DNA of 64,000 bases, from positions 1,240,001 to 1,304,000 of the forward strand of contig CP053448.1 of NCBI GenBank assembly GCA_013285445.1, in the 5' to 3' direction. Both the position numbers and the translations under genes were made by a program. This DNA is from Pseudomonadota bacterium (lineage in GTDB: Bacteria > Pseudomonadota > Gammaproteobacteria > Xanthomonadales > Wenzhouxiangellaceae). Shown here one piece after another: positions 37,664 through 46,696 of this stretch. Each line of letters starts with the position of its first letter. The first letter of the stretch is position 1. Below the pieces are notes generated by a model. That model had not been told where the DNA came from and did no database searches. It saw nothing but the letters and a program-made list of their open reading frames with translations.

Positions 37664-38362
37664 ATGAACATGCAGACCATTCTGGCGGTCGAAGATGACG
37701 AAGCCATTCGCGACATGATCGCGTTCAACCTCGATCGTGCCGGATTCCGGGTGATCGAGGCGGGTGACTGCCAGAGTGCGCGGGTCAGGATTGCTGAAGA
37801 CCGGCCGGACTTGCTGCTGCTCGACTGGATGTTGCCCGATACCAGCGGAATCGAGCTGGCACGCAGCCTGCGGCGCGATGAAGTCACCCGCGATTTGCCG
37901 ATCATCATGCTGACCGCGCGCACCATGGAGGACGACAAGGTGCGCGGGCTTGACAGCGGCGTTGACGACTACATCACCAAGCCGTTCGGTGCGCGCGAGC
38001 TGATTGCCCGGATCAACGCGCTACTGCGCCGGGCCGCGCCGGGCGGGGCCGATGAGGAAATCGAGGCCGACGGGCTGGTGCTCAATACCGCCAGCCATCG
38101 CGTCACCGGCAACGGCCGGCCGATCGAGCTCGGACCGACCGAGTTCCGCATGCTCAAGTTCTTCATGACCCACCAGGACCGCGTGTATTCCCGCAACCGG
38201 CTGCTCGACTACGTCTGGGGTGGCGGCGTCTATATCGAGGAACGCACGGTCGACGTGCACATCCTGCGTCTGCGCAAGGCGCTGGCGCCGTTCGGTTTCG
38301 ACCGCTACATCCAGACCGTGCGCGGCGCCGGCTACCGGTTCTCGGTCAGCGCGAGCGGCTGA
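37664..38362 (+). CDS. phoB: Phosphate regulon response regulator PhoB
   Basis: 232 residues: receiver domain with acidic pocket EDDE and phospho-acceptor D54 (LLLLDWMLPDTSG), switch residue in IIMLTART, Lys in YITKPFGARELIAR. An OmpR-type winged helix follows (ELGPTEFRMLKFFMTHQDRV, YSRNRLLDYVWG, VDVHILRLRKAL, VRGAGYRFS). Activates the pst genes when phosphorylated by PhoR in phosphate starvation. A PHO box upstream supports autoactivation. The TGATG at 38360-38364 couples it to phoR. Confidence 0.97.
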   Translation: MNMQTILAVEDDEAIRDMIAFNLDRAGFRVIEAGDCQSARVRIAEDRPDLLLLDWMLPDTSGIELARSLRRDEVTRDLPIIMLTARTMEDDKVRGLDSGVDDYITKPFGARELIARINALLRRAAPGGADEEIEADGLVLNTASHRVTGNGRPIELGPTEFRMLKFFMTHQDRVYSRNRLLDYVWGGGVYIEERTVDVHILRLRKALAPFGFDRYIQTVRGAGYRFSVSASG

Positions 38363-39684
38363 TGCTATCGCGGGCCTGGCTCGGCGAGCTCGGCGTTTTC
38401 GGCGCCGGGCTGCTGGCTGCGCTCCTGCTGGGTGCGTGGTTCGGTCATCTGGCCTGGTTCATGCTGCTGGCCCTGGCCGTGTTTCTGGCCCGCTGGACCT
38501 ACCAGCTCTATCGACTCAACGTCTGGTTGCGCAGCCGCCGCCGCAGCCCGCCCACCGCCTCGGGCATCTGGGGATATATCTTCGACGACTACTACCGGCT
38601 GCGGCAGCGCCAGCATCGCAGCAAGCAGCGGCTGACCGCGGTTCTGCGCGAGTTTCGCGAGGCGACTGCCGCGATGCCCGACGGCACCCTGGTGCTCGAT
38701 CAGGAGTACCGGATCCTGTGGTGCAACCAGGCGGCCTGCCGACTGGTGCGGCTCGAGCCACGTCGGGATCTTGGGCAGCCGGTCACCAACCTCATCCGCA
38801 GCCCGCGTTTTCTCGGCTTCATCCAGGCCGGTGACTTCGACGCCGTCATCGAGATTCGTTCGCCGGTCGACGAGACGCGCCGGCTGCTGCTCAGGATGGT
38901 GCCCTACGGCCGACAGCAGTACCTGCTGCTGATCCGGGACGTGACCCGGCTGCACCGCCTGCAGGCCATGCGCCGCGATTTCGTGGCCAACGCATCACAC
39001 GAGCTGCGTTCGCCCCTGACCGTGCTCGGTGGCTATCTTGACTCGATGGCGGAGGATCGCGACCTGGATGCCGGATGGCGTCAGCCGGTCCGGCAGATGC
39101 GGGCGCAGTGTCAGCGCATGAACAACCTGGTCAACGATCTGCTGGAACTGTCGCGCCTTGAAACCGAGGAGGTCGACGCGCCAACCGATCAGATCGTTGA
39201 TATGCCGGCGCTGATTCGTCGCCTGTGCAGCGATGCCGAGCTCGCCGACGCTGGCGCGCACCCGCTGAACCTTGAAATCGACGGCAGGCCAGGTCTGAAG
39301 GGCGTAGAAAACGAGCTCTATAGCGCCTTGTCCAATCTGGTATCCAACGCCTTCCGCTACAGCAATGAAGGACGGCCGGTGCAGGTGAGCTGGCGCAACA
39401 CCGCTGACGGGGGCGCGGTATTCACGGTCACTGACAGCGGTATCGGTATCGATCACCGCCACCTGCCGTTCATTACCCAGCGGTTCTACCGGGTCAACAG
39501 CGCGCACAGCCGGGCGCATGGCGGAACCGGCCTGGGTCTGGCCATCGTCAAGCATGTGCTCAAGCGCCACGGAGCGCACCTGGACGTGGAATCCGAGCCG
39601 GGCCAGGGCAGTCGCTTTGCCTGCGTCTTCCCGGCCGAGCGCCTGTGCGATGCAGCCAGTCTGCGCCGCAGCGGCTCGGTGTAA
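38362..39684 (+). CDS. phoR: Phosphate regulon sensor kinase PhoR
   Basis: 440 residues. Two N-terminal membrane segments (LGVFGAGLLAALLLGAWFG, LAWFMLLALAVFLARWTY) with almost no periplasmic loop, a basic linker, a PAS domain (MPDGTLVLDQEYRILWCNQA), HisKA with the phosphorylated His in ANASHELRSPLTVLGGYLDS, and HATPase_c (SNLVSNAFRYSNEG, TDSGIGID, GGTGLGLAIVKHVLKRHGAH). Signals phosphate status from the Pst/PhoU complex rather than sensing outside phosphate directly, as in the E. coli protein. Confidence 0.96.
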   Translation: MLSRAWLGELGVFGAGLLAALLLGAWFGHLAWFMLLALAVFLARWTYQLYRLNVWLRSRRRSPPTASGIWGYIFDDYYRLRQRQHRSKQRLTAVLREFREATAAMPDGTLVLDQEYRILWCNQAACRLVRLEPRRDLGQPVTNLIRSPRFLGFIQAGDFDAVIEIRSPVDETRRLLLRMVPYGRQQYLLLIRDVTRLHRLQAMRRDFVANASHELRSPLTVLGGYLDSMAEDRDLDAGWRQPVRQMRAQCQRMNNLVNDLLELSRLETEEVDAPTDQIVDMPALIRRLCSDAELADAGAHPLNLEIDGRPGLKGVENELYSALSNLVSNAFRYSNEGRPVQVSWRNTADGGAVFTVTDSGIGIDHRHLPFITQRFYRVNSAHSRAHGGTGLGLAIVKHVLKRHGAHLDVESEPGQGSRFACVFPAERLCDAASLRRSGSV

Positions 39685-39707
39685 CCGGAATGTCACGATT
39701 CGGTCAT
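39679..39707 (+). promoter_or_regulatory. PHO box upstream of pstS
   Basis: ATGTCAC (39690-39696) and CGGTCAT (39701-39707) are two half-sites 11 bp apart. A weaker one (GTGTAAC, 39679-39685) precedes with the same period. It overlaps the last codons of phoR and lies 37 bp before the pstS ATG. Confidence 0.75.
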
Positions 39708-39743
39708 AGAATCACGAACCATCTCTGAAGGAAATCGATTGCC

Positions 39744-40715
39744 ATGATCAAACATCTGCTCAAGCTGACCACGATGGCGGCGCTGCTGGCCAGCCCGCTC
39801 GCCTTTTCGCAGGGCGAAGTCGATCCGGATCTGCCCGATTACGAGCCGGTATCCGGCATTTCGGGCAACCTGTCGTCGATCGGCTCGGACACGTTGAACA
39901 ACCTGATGACGCTCTGGGCCGAGGAATTCCAGAACTACTATCCCAACGTGAATATCCAGATCCAGGGTGCCGGCTCGTCGACCGCGCCGCCGGCGCTGAC
40001 CGAGGGTACGGCCAATTTCGGCCCCATGAGCCGACCGATGCGTTCTTCCGAGGTCCAGGCGTTCGAGGACAAGCACGGCTATCCGCCCACGGCGGTCGGT
40101 ACCGCCATCGATGTGCTGGCCGTTTATGTCAACAAGGACAACCCGATCGAGTGCCTGACCATGGAGCAGGTCGACGCCATCTTCTCGGTCGGTCGCCGCT
40201 GCGGCGGAGCAGACGATATAACGCGCTGGGGTGATCTGGGCCTGGAAGGGGCCTGGCAGGCGCGTGATTTCACGCTTTACAGCCGCAATGCCGTGTCTGG
40301 CACCTACGGCTTTTTCAAGGACAACGCCCTTTGCGGCGGTGATTTCAAGCCGACCATCAACGAACAGCCCGGCTCGGCCTCGGTCGTGCAGGGTGTCAGC
40401 GAGTCGCTCAACGGGATCGGGTATTCCGGAATTGGCTACCGGACCTCGGGGGTCAAGACGGTGGAGCTGACCGCGCCGGGCGATGATCGCTGCGTTGCGC
40501 CGACGGCCGAAAGCGGCGCGACCGGTGCCTACCCACTGTCGCGTTTGCTGCTGGTCTACGTCAATAAGAACCCGAACCGCGAGCTGCCGCCGCTCGAACG
40601 CGAGTTTTTCCGGCTGGTGCTGTCACGTCAGGGTCAAGAAGTTGTCGTGCGCGACGGGTATATTCCTCTCCCGGAGGTTGCGGCCGCCCGCATTCGCAAC
40701 GAACTCGGACTCTGA
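39744..40715 (+). CDS. pstS: Phosphate-binding periplasmic protein PstS
   Basis: 323 residues, signal peptide [16 protein letters not shown]. The mature part has [40 protein letters not shown] and [14 protein letters not shown], forming the phosphate cleft (S, T and G backbone). Later come [20 protein letters not shown] and GYSGIGYRT. Delivers phosphate to PstCA. The family is the PstS type with an N-terminal SGN-S-I-G-S-D motif, widespread in gammaproteobacteria with long PstC. The stop is followed by a hairpin before pstC. Confidence 0.93.
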   Translation: MIKHLLKLTTMAALLASPLAFSQGEVDPDLPDYEPVSGISGNLSSIGSDTLNNLMTLWAEEFQNYYPNVNIQIQGAGSSTAPPALTEGTANFGPMSRPMRSSEVQAFEDKHGYPPTAVGTAIDVLAVYVNKDNPIECLTMEQVDAIFSVGRRCGGADDITRWGDLGLEGAWQARDFTLYSRNAVSGTYGFFKDNALCGGDFKPTINEQPGSASVVQGVSESLNGIGYSGIGYRTSGVKTVELTAPGDDRCVAPTAESGATGAYPLSRLLLVYVNKNPNRELPPLEREFFRLVLSRQGQEVVVRDGYIPLPEVAAARIRNELGL

Positions 40716-40740
40716 GTCGCCCGGATACCGGAGCGTCATC

Positions 40741-40766
40741 GCGATCCCGCGCAGGCTCGGGGTCGC
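40741..40766 (+). terminator. Intercistronic hairpin between pstS and pstC
   Basis: GCGATCCC (40741-40748) pairs with GGGGTCGC (40759-40766), one G-U pair, ten-base loop, no U-tract. Such a structure would allow excess pstS over pstCAB mRNA by stabilising the 3' end or partly terminating. Confidence 0.4.
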
Positions 40767-40804
40767 GCTGATCGCTGTATTTCGAATTCACCAGTGAGAC
40801 GTTG

Positions 40805-43108
40805 ATGAGCAGCACGGACCATTCCGACCCGCACGCATCGTCATACCTGCCCAGCGCCGGGGAGATGGCGCGCCGCCGGCGTCGCCGCTACCTGGCCGAT
40901 GGGGCGGCGCGCTGGATGGTGCGGGCCGGCGGTGGCGGGGTCGTTCTGGCCCTGGCGCTGATTTTCGTCTATCTGTTCAGCGAGGTGTTTCCGCTGCTCA
41001 AGGGCGCCTCGGTCACGCCCGAGTCGAACTACGTGACCATCGGTTCGCCCGACTCCAGGCCCGTTTACCTGGCACTGGAGCGCTACGGCGAGGTCGGCAT
41101 GCGCTATCGTGACAGCGGTGAGCTGGTCTACTTTCGCCTGGACGACGGCGAAGTGATTCGGCGGGTCAGGCTGGCCGTGCCGGACGGCGTGAGCGTGACG
41201 AGCGTCGGTAACGGCGAGCCACGGGCACGCCTCGTCGCTTTCGGTCTGAGCGATGGCACCGCCATCGTGGTTGAGCACGGCATCGAACTGGAGTTTCCCG
41301 AAGCCGGGGTGCGCAACGTGGTGCCGGCGCCCGCCTTTCCCCTCGGACCGGAACCGGTCGTGGTTGACGAGCGCCGCGCGCCCCTGAACACCATCGCCGT
41401 GCAGCGCTCGCGCGATGACACCGGCGTGGCCGCGCAAACCGACGACGGCCGGATGCTGTTTGTGCGATACCGGGTGCGCACGGCGTTTCTCACCGGTGAG
41501 CGCGAGATCCGACGCGAAAGTCATGCGCTGCCGGCAACCGGCGGCACAACCACTCATCTGCAGCTCAGCGCCAATCTGTGGAATCTGATCGCGGCCGATG
41601 AGAGCGGTCGGCTGGTGTACTGGGACATCACGCGACCGGCCGAGGCCGTAGAGCGCGACCGGCGACGGGTGGTTGCTGCGGCCGGTGAGCGTATCACCAG
41701 TATGCAGTTTCTCAACGGCACCTTTTCGCTGGTGGTCGGCACTTCCACCGGGGCACTGTCGCAGTGGTTCCTGGTGCGCGACGAATCGGAAGGTGCCGGG
41801 GACAATGTTTTTTACCTGGCCCGGGCCCGCGACTTCGAGTCCCATCCGGGTGCGATTACGGCGATTCAGCCTGAATACACCCGAAAGGGTTTCGTCGCGG
41901 TCGATGACCAGGGTCATCTAGGCATTCATTACGGCACCTCGGCGCGTACGCTTTTCCTGGAGCGCGTTGCCGATCGGCCGCTGATGGCGGTGGCCGTATC
42001 CCCGGTCAACAATCGTCTGCTGGTCGAAAATGACCAGGGGCGGATTAGGCAGCTAGAGCTGTGGAACGAGCATCCCGAGGCGTCGTTCGGGGCACTTTGG
42101 CAGCGGGTCTGGTATGAGGGTCGTTCTGCGCCGGAATATGTGTGGCAGGCCTCGTCGGGCACCGACAGCTTCGAGCCCAAATACTCAATGGTGCCGCTGA
42201 CCGTCGGTACGCTCAAGGCGGCTTTTTTCGCCATGCTGTTTGCCATGCCGCTGGCCATTGCCGGTGCGATCTACACCGCCTATTTCATGTCGCCGCGCCT
42301 GCGCGGGCTGGTCAAGCCGACCATCGAGGTGATGGAGGCGCTGCCGACCGTCATCCTTGGCTTTCTGGCCGGTCTGTGGCTGGCGCCGTTTCTCGAAAAC
42401 CACATCCCGGTCGTATTTACGGTACTGATCGGAGTGCCGCTGTCGTTCTTGCTGATGGCGCTGGCCTGGGCACAGCTGCCGCGCGCCTGGCGCAACCGTG
42501 TCCCGGGTGGCTGGGAAGCGGTTATCCTGATGCCGGTCATTTGCCTGCTGGTGTGGGGGTTGGTCGAGCTCTCGCCGCTCATCGAAATCTGGTTTTTCGA
42601 CGGTTCGATGCGTCAGTGGTTTACCGACCAGGGACTCAACTACGATCAACGCAATGCCCTGGTCGTCGGCATCGCGATGGGCTTTGCCGTGATACCGACG
42701 ATCTTCTCGATTGCCGAGGATGCGGTATTCACGGTGCCGAAACACCTCACGCAGGGTTCGCTGGCGCTTGGCGCCACGCCGTGGCAGACGGTCACGCGGG
42801 TCGTTCTGCTCACCGCCAGCCCCGGCATTTTCTCGGCGGTCATGATCGGCTTTGGCCGAGCCGTTGGCGAGACCATGATCGTCCTGATGGCCACCGGCAA
42901 CAGCCCGGTGGTCAACTTCAATATCTTCGAGGGCATGCGCACGCTGTCGGCCAATATCGCCGTCGAGTTGCCTGAGACAGCGGTTAACTCAACTCATTTT
43001 CGCATCCTGTTTCTGGCCGGGCTGGTGCTGTTTGCCATGACGTTCATTGTCAACACCATTGCCGAGATCGTGCGCCAGCGGCTGCGGGCGCGCTACAGCA
43101 ATCTGTGA
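40805..43108 (+). CDS. pstC: Phosphate ABC transporter permease PstC, long form
   Basis: 767 residues instead of about 320. A first membrane span (GGGVVLALALIFVYLFSEVF) is followed by about 400 residues of periplasmic beta-rich sequence with repeated strands (RARLVAFGLSDGTAIVVEHG, LWNLIAADESGRLVYWDITR, FLNGTFSLVVGTSTGALSQW). These look like blades of a beta-propeller. The usual permease core follows (LTVGTLKAAFFAMLFAMPLA, EALPTVILGFLAGLWLAPFL, LGATPWQTVTRVVLLTASPG, GRAVGETMIVLMATGN). ATG 40805 was preferred to the preceding TTG. Long PstC occurs in Pseudomonas-type pst operons. Confidence 0.93.
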   Translation: MSSTDHSDPHASSYLPSAGEMARRRRRRYLADGAARWMVRAGGGGVVLALALIFVYLFSEVFPLLKGASVTPESNYVTIGSPDSRPVYLALERYGEVGMRYRDSGELVYFRLDDGEVIRRVRLAVPDGVSVTSVGNGEPRARLVAFGLSDGTAIVVEHGIELEFPEAGVRNVVPAPAFPLGPEPVVVDERRAPLNTIAVQRSRDDTGVAAQTDDGRMLFVRYRVRTAFLTGEREIRRESHALPATGGTTTHLQLSANLWNLIAADESGRLVYWDITRPAEAVERDRRRVVAAAGERITSMQFLNGTFSLVVGTSTGALSQWFLVRDESEGAGDNVFYLARARDFESHPGAITAIQPEYTRKGFVAVDDQGHLGIHYGTSARTLFLERVADRPLMAVAVSPVNNRLLVENDQGRIRQLELWNEHPEASFGALWQRVWYEGRSAPEYVWQASSGTDSFEPKYSMVPLTVGTLKAAFFAMLFAMPLAIAGAIYTAYFMSPRLRGLVKPTIEVMEALPTVILGFLAGLWLAPFLENHIPVVFTVLIGVPLSFLLMALAWAQLPRAWRNRVPGGWEAVILMPVICLLVWGLVELSPLIEIWFFDGSMRQWFTDQGLNYDQRNALVVGIAMGFAVIPTIFSIAEDAVFTVPKHLTQGSLALGATPWQTVTRVVLLTASPGIFSAVMIGFGRAVGETMIVLMATGNSPVVNFNIFEGMRTLSANIAVELPETAVNSTHFRILFLAGLVLFAMTFIVNTIAEIVRQRLRARYSNL

Positions 43109-43118
43109 GGCTGCGGGC

Positions 43119-44786
43119 ATGAAATTCCGTCAATGGTTCAAGTCGGGTGATCCGTGGATCTGGATGATCGGCGGCGCGCTCAGCGTCTCGGTCATCATGG
43201 TTGCCGGGCTGTTGCTGCTGATTGCGGTGCGCGGTTTCGGTCACTTCTGGCCGGCTGCCCTGGTCGAGATTACCGTCACTGAGACCGACGGCAGCCAGTC
43301 GGTGCTGCTGTGCGAACGGGTCGAAAGCGAAACCCTCCCGGCCGACCGCATTCGCGAGGCCGGGCGGTTTGTCGATGACGATACCCTGGTTGTCACGCGC
43401 CACCTGTTCAAGGTCGGCAATCGCGACCTGACCGGGCGCGATTTTGTCTGGTACCTCGATGAACAGCTCAGCGACTGGCGCTACCCCGACGACGCAATGA
43501 TGGTCGAGCGACGCGAATGGGGCAATTTCTACGGTTTCCCGCTGCGCATCGAGGAGGATGGCCGGGTCGTGGCCGGCGGACAGCGGCTGTGGGCCGAACT
43601 CCAGGACCGGATTGAGCGCGCCAATGAACTGCACGCGCGAATCGAGCAGATCGAGCGACACGAGATCGGGCGCCTCAACAAGCAGCTCGAAGATATCCGC
43701 CTGGCCGAACGCGGCCTGGACCATCGCGGCGTCACCGGTGCCGAGCGCGAAGCGGCAATGGCTGATCTGGCCGCCCGCCGCACTGTGCTCGAGGCCGAAT
43801 ACGAGGATCTGCGGGCCGAGCGCAACGCGCTGCAGGCTCAAGCCGAGCGCGACGTGCTGCACGCACGCACGGCTGATGGACAGGAGACGGCCATTGCCTT
43901 GGACGACATTGTGATGGTCTCGCAAAACAATGCCCTTGGATTGGGCGGAAAACTCGCTTTCTACTGGCATCGGATCAGCGACTTCATTACCGGTTTTCCG
44001 CGCGAGGCCAATACCGAGGGCGGGATTTTTCCGGCCATTTTCGGCACTGTCGTGATGGTGCTGATCATGTCGGTGCTGGTGACGCCGTTCGGGGTGCTGG
44101 CCGCGATCTATCTGCGCGAGTACGCGCGCCAGGGTCCGGTGCTGCGCGTCATCCGGGTTTCGGTCTACAACCTGGCCGGCGTTCCGTCGATTGTGTTCGG
44201 TGTGTTCGGACTGGGATTTTTCGTCTACCTGCTCGGCGGCAGCATCGACAATCTGTTTTTCCCCGAACGGCTGCCGGCGCCCACCTTCGGCACCCCGGGC
44301 CTGTTCTGGGCCTCGCTGACGCTTGCGCTGCTGACGCTGCCGGTCGTGATTGTATCGACCGAGGAGGGGCTGGCGCGCATTCCGCGTACCGTGCGCGAGG
44401 GCTCTCTGGCGCTGGGGGCGACCAAGTGGGAAACCCTGTGGAAGGTGGTGGTGCCGCTGTCGGCACCAGCCATGATGACCGGGCTGATCCTGGCGGTGGC
44501 ACGCGCGGCTGGAGAAGTCGCGCCGCTGATGCTGGTCGGCGTGGTCAAGCTCGCTCCCAGCCTGCCGGTTGACGGCGAGTTTCCTTTCGTCCATCTTGAA
44601 CGCAAGATCATGCACCTGGGCTTTCATATCTATGATGTCGGCTTTCAGAGCCCGAACGTCGAGGCGGCGCGACCGCTGGTCTATGCCACGGCGCTGACCC
44701 TGGTGGCTCTGATCCTGGTGCTCAACCTGACCGCGATCGCCATCCGCAACCGCCTGCGCGAAAAATACCGCTCGGAAAGCGACTGA
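43119..44786 (+). CDS. pstA: Phosphate ABC transporter permease PstA, long form with coiled coil
   Basis: 555 residues. After the first span ([20 protein letters not shown]) there is a 230-residue periplasmic insertion. It has a beta part ([37 protein letters not shown]), then a strongly heptad-patterned coiled coil ([51 protein letters not shown]). The permease core follows ([74 protein letters not shown]). Start at ATG 43119 after GAGG, ten bases past the pstC stop; an earlier in-frame start lies inside pstC. Works with PstC and PstB. Confidence 0.94.
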   Translation: MKFRQWFKSGDPWIWMIGGALSVSVIMVAGLLLLIAVRGFGHFWPAALVEITVTETDGSQSVLLCERVESETLPADRIREAGRFVDDDTLVVTRHLFKVGNRDLTGRDFVWYLDEQLSDWRYPDDAMMVERREWGNFYGFPLRIEEDGRVVAGGQRLWAELQDRIERANELHARIEQIERHEIGRLNKQLEDIRLAERGLDHRGVTGAEREAAMADLAARRTVLEAEYEDLRAERNALQAQAERDVLHARTADGQETAIALDDIVMVSQNNALGLGGKLAFYWHRISDFITGFPREANTEGGIFPAIFGTVVMVLIMSVLVTPFGVLAAIYLREYARQGPVLRVIRVSVYNLAGVPSIVFGVFGLGFFVYLLGGSIDNLFFPERLPAPTFGTPGLFWASLTLALLTLPVVIVSTEEGLARIPRTVREGSLALGATKWETLWKVVVPLSAPAMMTGLILAVARAAGEVAPLMLVGVVKLAPSLPVDGEFPFVHLERKIMHLGFHIYDVGFQSPNVEAARPLVYATALTLVALILVLNLTAIAIRNRLREKYRSESD

Positions 44787-44787
44787 G

Positions 44788-45657
44788 ATGATCGACCAAC
44801 CGCGAAAACACGAACAGGCCATGGAACACAATCAGCAGGCATCAAGAGTCTCTCCCGGAGTGTCGATCGAGGAGGATCGCCTTGTGCTCGATATCGAGCG
44901 CGAGGACATCTGCATCGAAACGCGCGACCTGAACCTCTACTACGGCGAGGACCAGGCGCTGAAGAATATCGATCTGCGCATTCCCCGCAACCGGGTGACG
45001 GCCTTCATTGGTCCCAGCGGCTGCGGCAAGTCGACGCTTCTGCGCTGCTTCAACCGCATGAATGATCTGATCGACATCTGCCGGATCGAGGGTGAGATCA
45101 TGATCGACGGCAAGAACATCCACGACCGCGACGTGGATGTGGCCGAGCACCGGCGCCGGGTCGGCATGGTTTTTCAGAAGCCCAACCCTTTCCCGAAGTC
45201 CATCTTCGAAAACGTCGCCTACGGCCTGCGTTTGCAGGGCGTCAACGACCGGCGCAGGCTGGCCGAGGTGGTTGAACGCTCGTTGCGTGCAGCGGCGCTG
45301 TGGGACGAAGTCAAGGACCGTCTCGACGACAACGCCTTCGGGCTTTCCGGCGGTCAGCAGCAGCGGCTGGTGATCGCGCGTGCGATTGCCATCGAGCCTG
45401 AAGTCGTGCTGCTCGACGAGCCTTGCTCGGCGCTCGATCCGATTTCCACCGCCAAGGTTGAAGAGCTGATCATCGAGCTCAAGGATCGCTATACATTAGT
45501 GATCGTGACGCACAACATGCAGCAGGCCGCCCGCGTGTCCGATTTCACCGCCTATCTCTACATGGGCGAGCTGATCGAGTTCGACGACACTGCCCGCCTG
45601 TTTACTAATCCGTCGGAACGCGCCACCGAAGACTACATCACCGGCCGCTACGGATAG
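44788..45657 (+). CDS. pstB: Phosphate ABC transporter ATP-binding protein PstB
   Basis: 289 residues. Walker [10 protein letters not shown], signature [14 protein letters not shown], Walker [17 protein letters not shown], and the PstB block [20 protein letters not shown]. About 45 residues precede the ABC core, longer than in E. coli; ATG 44821 would give a shorter start. Powers phosphate import and, with PhoU, signals to PhoR. It begins one base after the pstA stop. Confidence 0.97.
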   Translation: MIDQPRKHEQAMEHNQQASRVSPGVSIEEDRLVLDIEREDICIETRDLNLYYGEDQALKNIDLRIPRNRVTAFIGPSGCGKSTLLRCFNRMNDLIDICRIEGEIMIDGKNIHDRDVDVAEHRRRVGMVFQKPNPFPKSIFENVAYGLRLQGVNDRRRLAEVVERSLRAAALWDEVKDRLDDNAFGLSGGQQQRLVIARAIAIEPEVVLLDEPCSALDPISTAKVEELIIELKDRYTLVIVTHNMQQAARVSDFTAYLYMGELIEFDDTARLFTNPSERATEDYITGRYG

Positions 45658-45700
45658 TCCGGCCATCGGTGGCCGTTACGAGCAACTGGAACATTGAGCT

Positions 45701-46426
45701 ATGGACAAACTGCATCTGGACAAGCACATCTCCCGCCAGTTCAACGAGGAACTCGAGGCGCTGCGCCAGAGCGTTCTGAACATGGGTGGGCTGGTCGAGG
45801 AAATGCTGGCCGACGCGACCCGGGCGCTGGTCGGAGGCGACATCGAGCTGGGACAGAAAGTGGTCGACAGCGACGATCAGGTCAACGAGATGGAAAAGAC
45901 GATCGACGGGCGCTGCACCATGATTCTGGCCCGCCGCCAGCCGACGGCCAGCGACCTGCGCCTGGTCGTGGCCATCATCAAGACCATCAACGACCTCGAG
46001 CGCATCGGTGACGAGGCCGAGAAGATCGCGCGTATGGCGATTCGCCTGGCTGAGGCTGACCGGCCGCGCAATCAGTATCAGGAACTCGAGGCGATGGCGC
46101 AGACGGTGCGCGCCATGCTGCATGATGCCCTCGATGGATTCGTGCGCCTGGCACCGGAGGTCGCGGTGAAGCTGGTGCGTGAGGACGAGCGGGTCGATGC
46201 CGGGTACGAGGCGGCCCTGCGCCAGTACTACACCTACATTGCCGAAGACCCGCGCACCACGCGCCGCATTATCGACGCGATCTGGGTGGCCCGCTCGATC
46301 GAGCGGATCGGCGACCACGCCAAGAACATCGGCGAGTACATCGTCTACCTGGTCGAGGGCAAGGATCTGCGCCACGCCTCCCCGGAAGAAATGGAGCGCG
46401 TGATCGAAAAGCGCGAGCGCGAATAG
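45701..46426 (+). CDS. phoU: Phosphate signalling protein PhoU
   Basis: 241 residues with two repeated three-helix PhoU units. Metal-binding motifs occur in each: TINDLERIGDEAEKIARMAI and VARSIERIGDHAKNIGEYIV. It links PstB to PhoR and keeps the regulon off when phosphate is plentiful. Last gene of the Pho cluster, 43 bp after pstB, followed by a small hairpin with four Us. Confidence 0.97.
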   Translation: MDKLHLDKHISRQFNEELEALRQSVLNMGGLVEEMLADATRALVGGDIELGQKVVDSDDQVNEMEKTIDGRCTMILARRQPTASDLRLVVAIIKTINDLERIGDEAEKIARMAIRLAEADRPRNQYQELEAMAQTVRAMLHDALDGFVRLAPEVAVKLVREDERVDAGYEAALRQYYTYIAEDPRTTRRIIDAIWVARSIERIGDHAKNIGEYIVYLVEGKDLRHASPEEMERVIEKRERE

Positions 46427-46432
46427 TCGACC

Positions 46433-46450
46433 CGCGAATTCTCGCGTTTT
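46433..46450 (+). terminator. Weak intrinsic terminator after phoU
   Basis: CGCGA (46433-46437), loop ATTC, TCGCG (46442-46446), then TTTT. The stem is perfect but only five pairs, so termination may be partial. Confidence 0.45.
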
Positions 46451-46504
46451 GAGAACGCCGGCTGCTGCAATGACGATCCCTGAAACGATGCACGGAGAAT
46501 TCCC

Positions 46505-46684
46505 ATGCAGTGGATCGTCCCGTCCGCTTCCCGGCCGGTCCAGGCCAGCTCGCGCCGCGCCCCGGCCCAGCTGACGGCCGATCAGCTCAGGCGGCTGGGC
46601 CGCCTGGCCACCGAAACCCTGGCCCTGGCCAGCCTGGTCGTCAGCCTGTGTGCCGGGCTGACCCTTCTGTCCTGGCTGCTATAG
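46505..46684 (+). CDS. Small single-span membrane protein, 59 aa
   Basis: Short open frame from ATG 46505 (preceded by GGAG about eight bases upstream) to TAG 46682-46684. The product has a basic, Ser/Pro-rich head (VPSASRPVQASSRRAPAQL), an amphipathic linker (TADQLRRLGRLATETLA) and one hydrophobic C-terminal helix (LALASLVVSLCAGLTLLSWL). It stands 78 bp after phoU on the same strand, so it may be read from the Pho operon through the weak terminator. No family recognised. Confidence 0.55.
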   Translation: MQWIVPSASRPVQASSRRAPAQLTADQLRRLGRLATETLALASLVVSLCAGLTLLSWLL

Positions 46685-46696
46685 GCAGGCCGGCTT

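Noticed and set aside
43050..44831. 593-codon minus-strand frame opposite pstA
   Set aside because: Shadow of pstA; no ribosome-binding site or recognisable domain.
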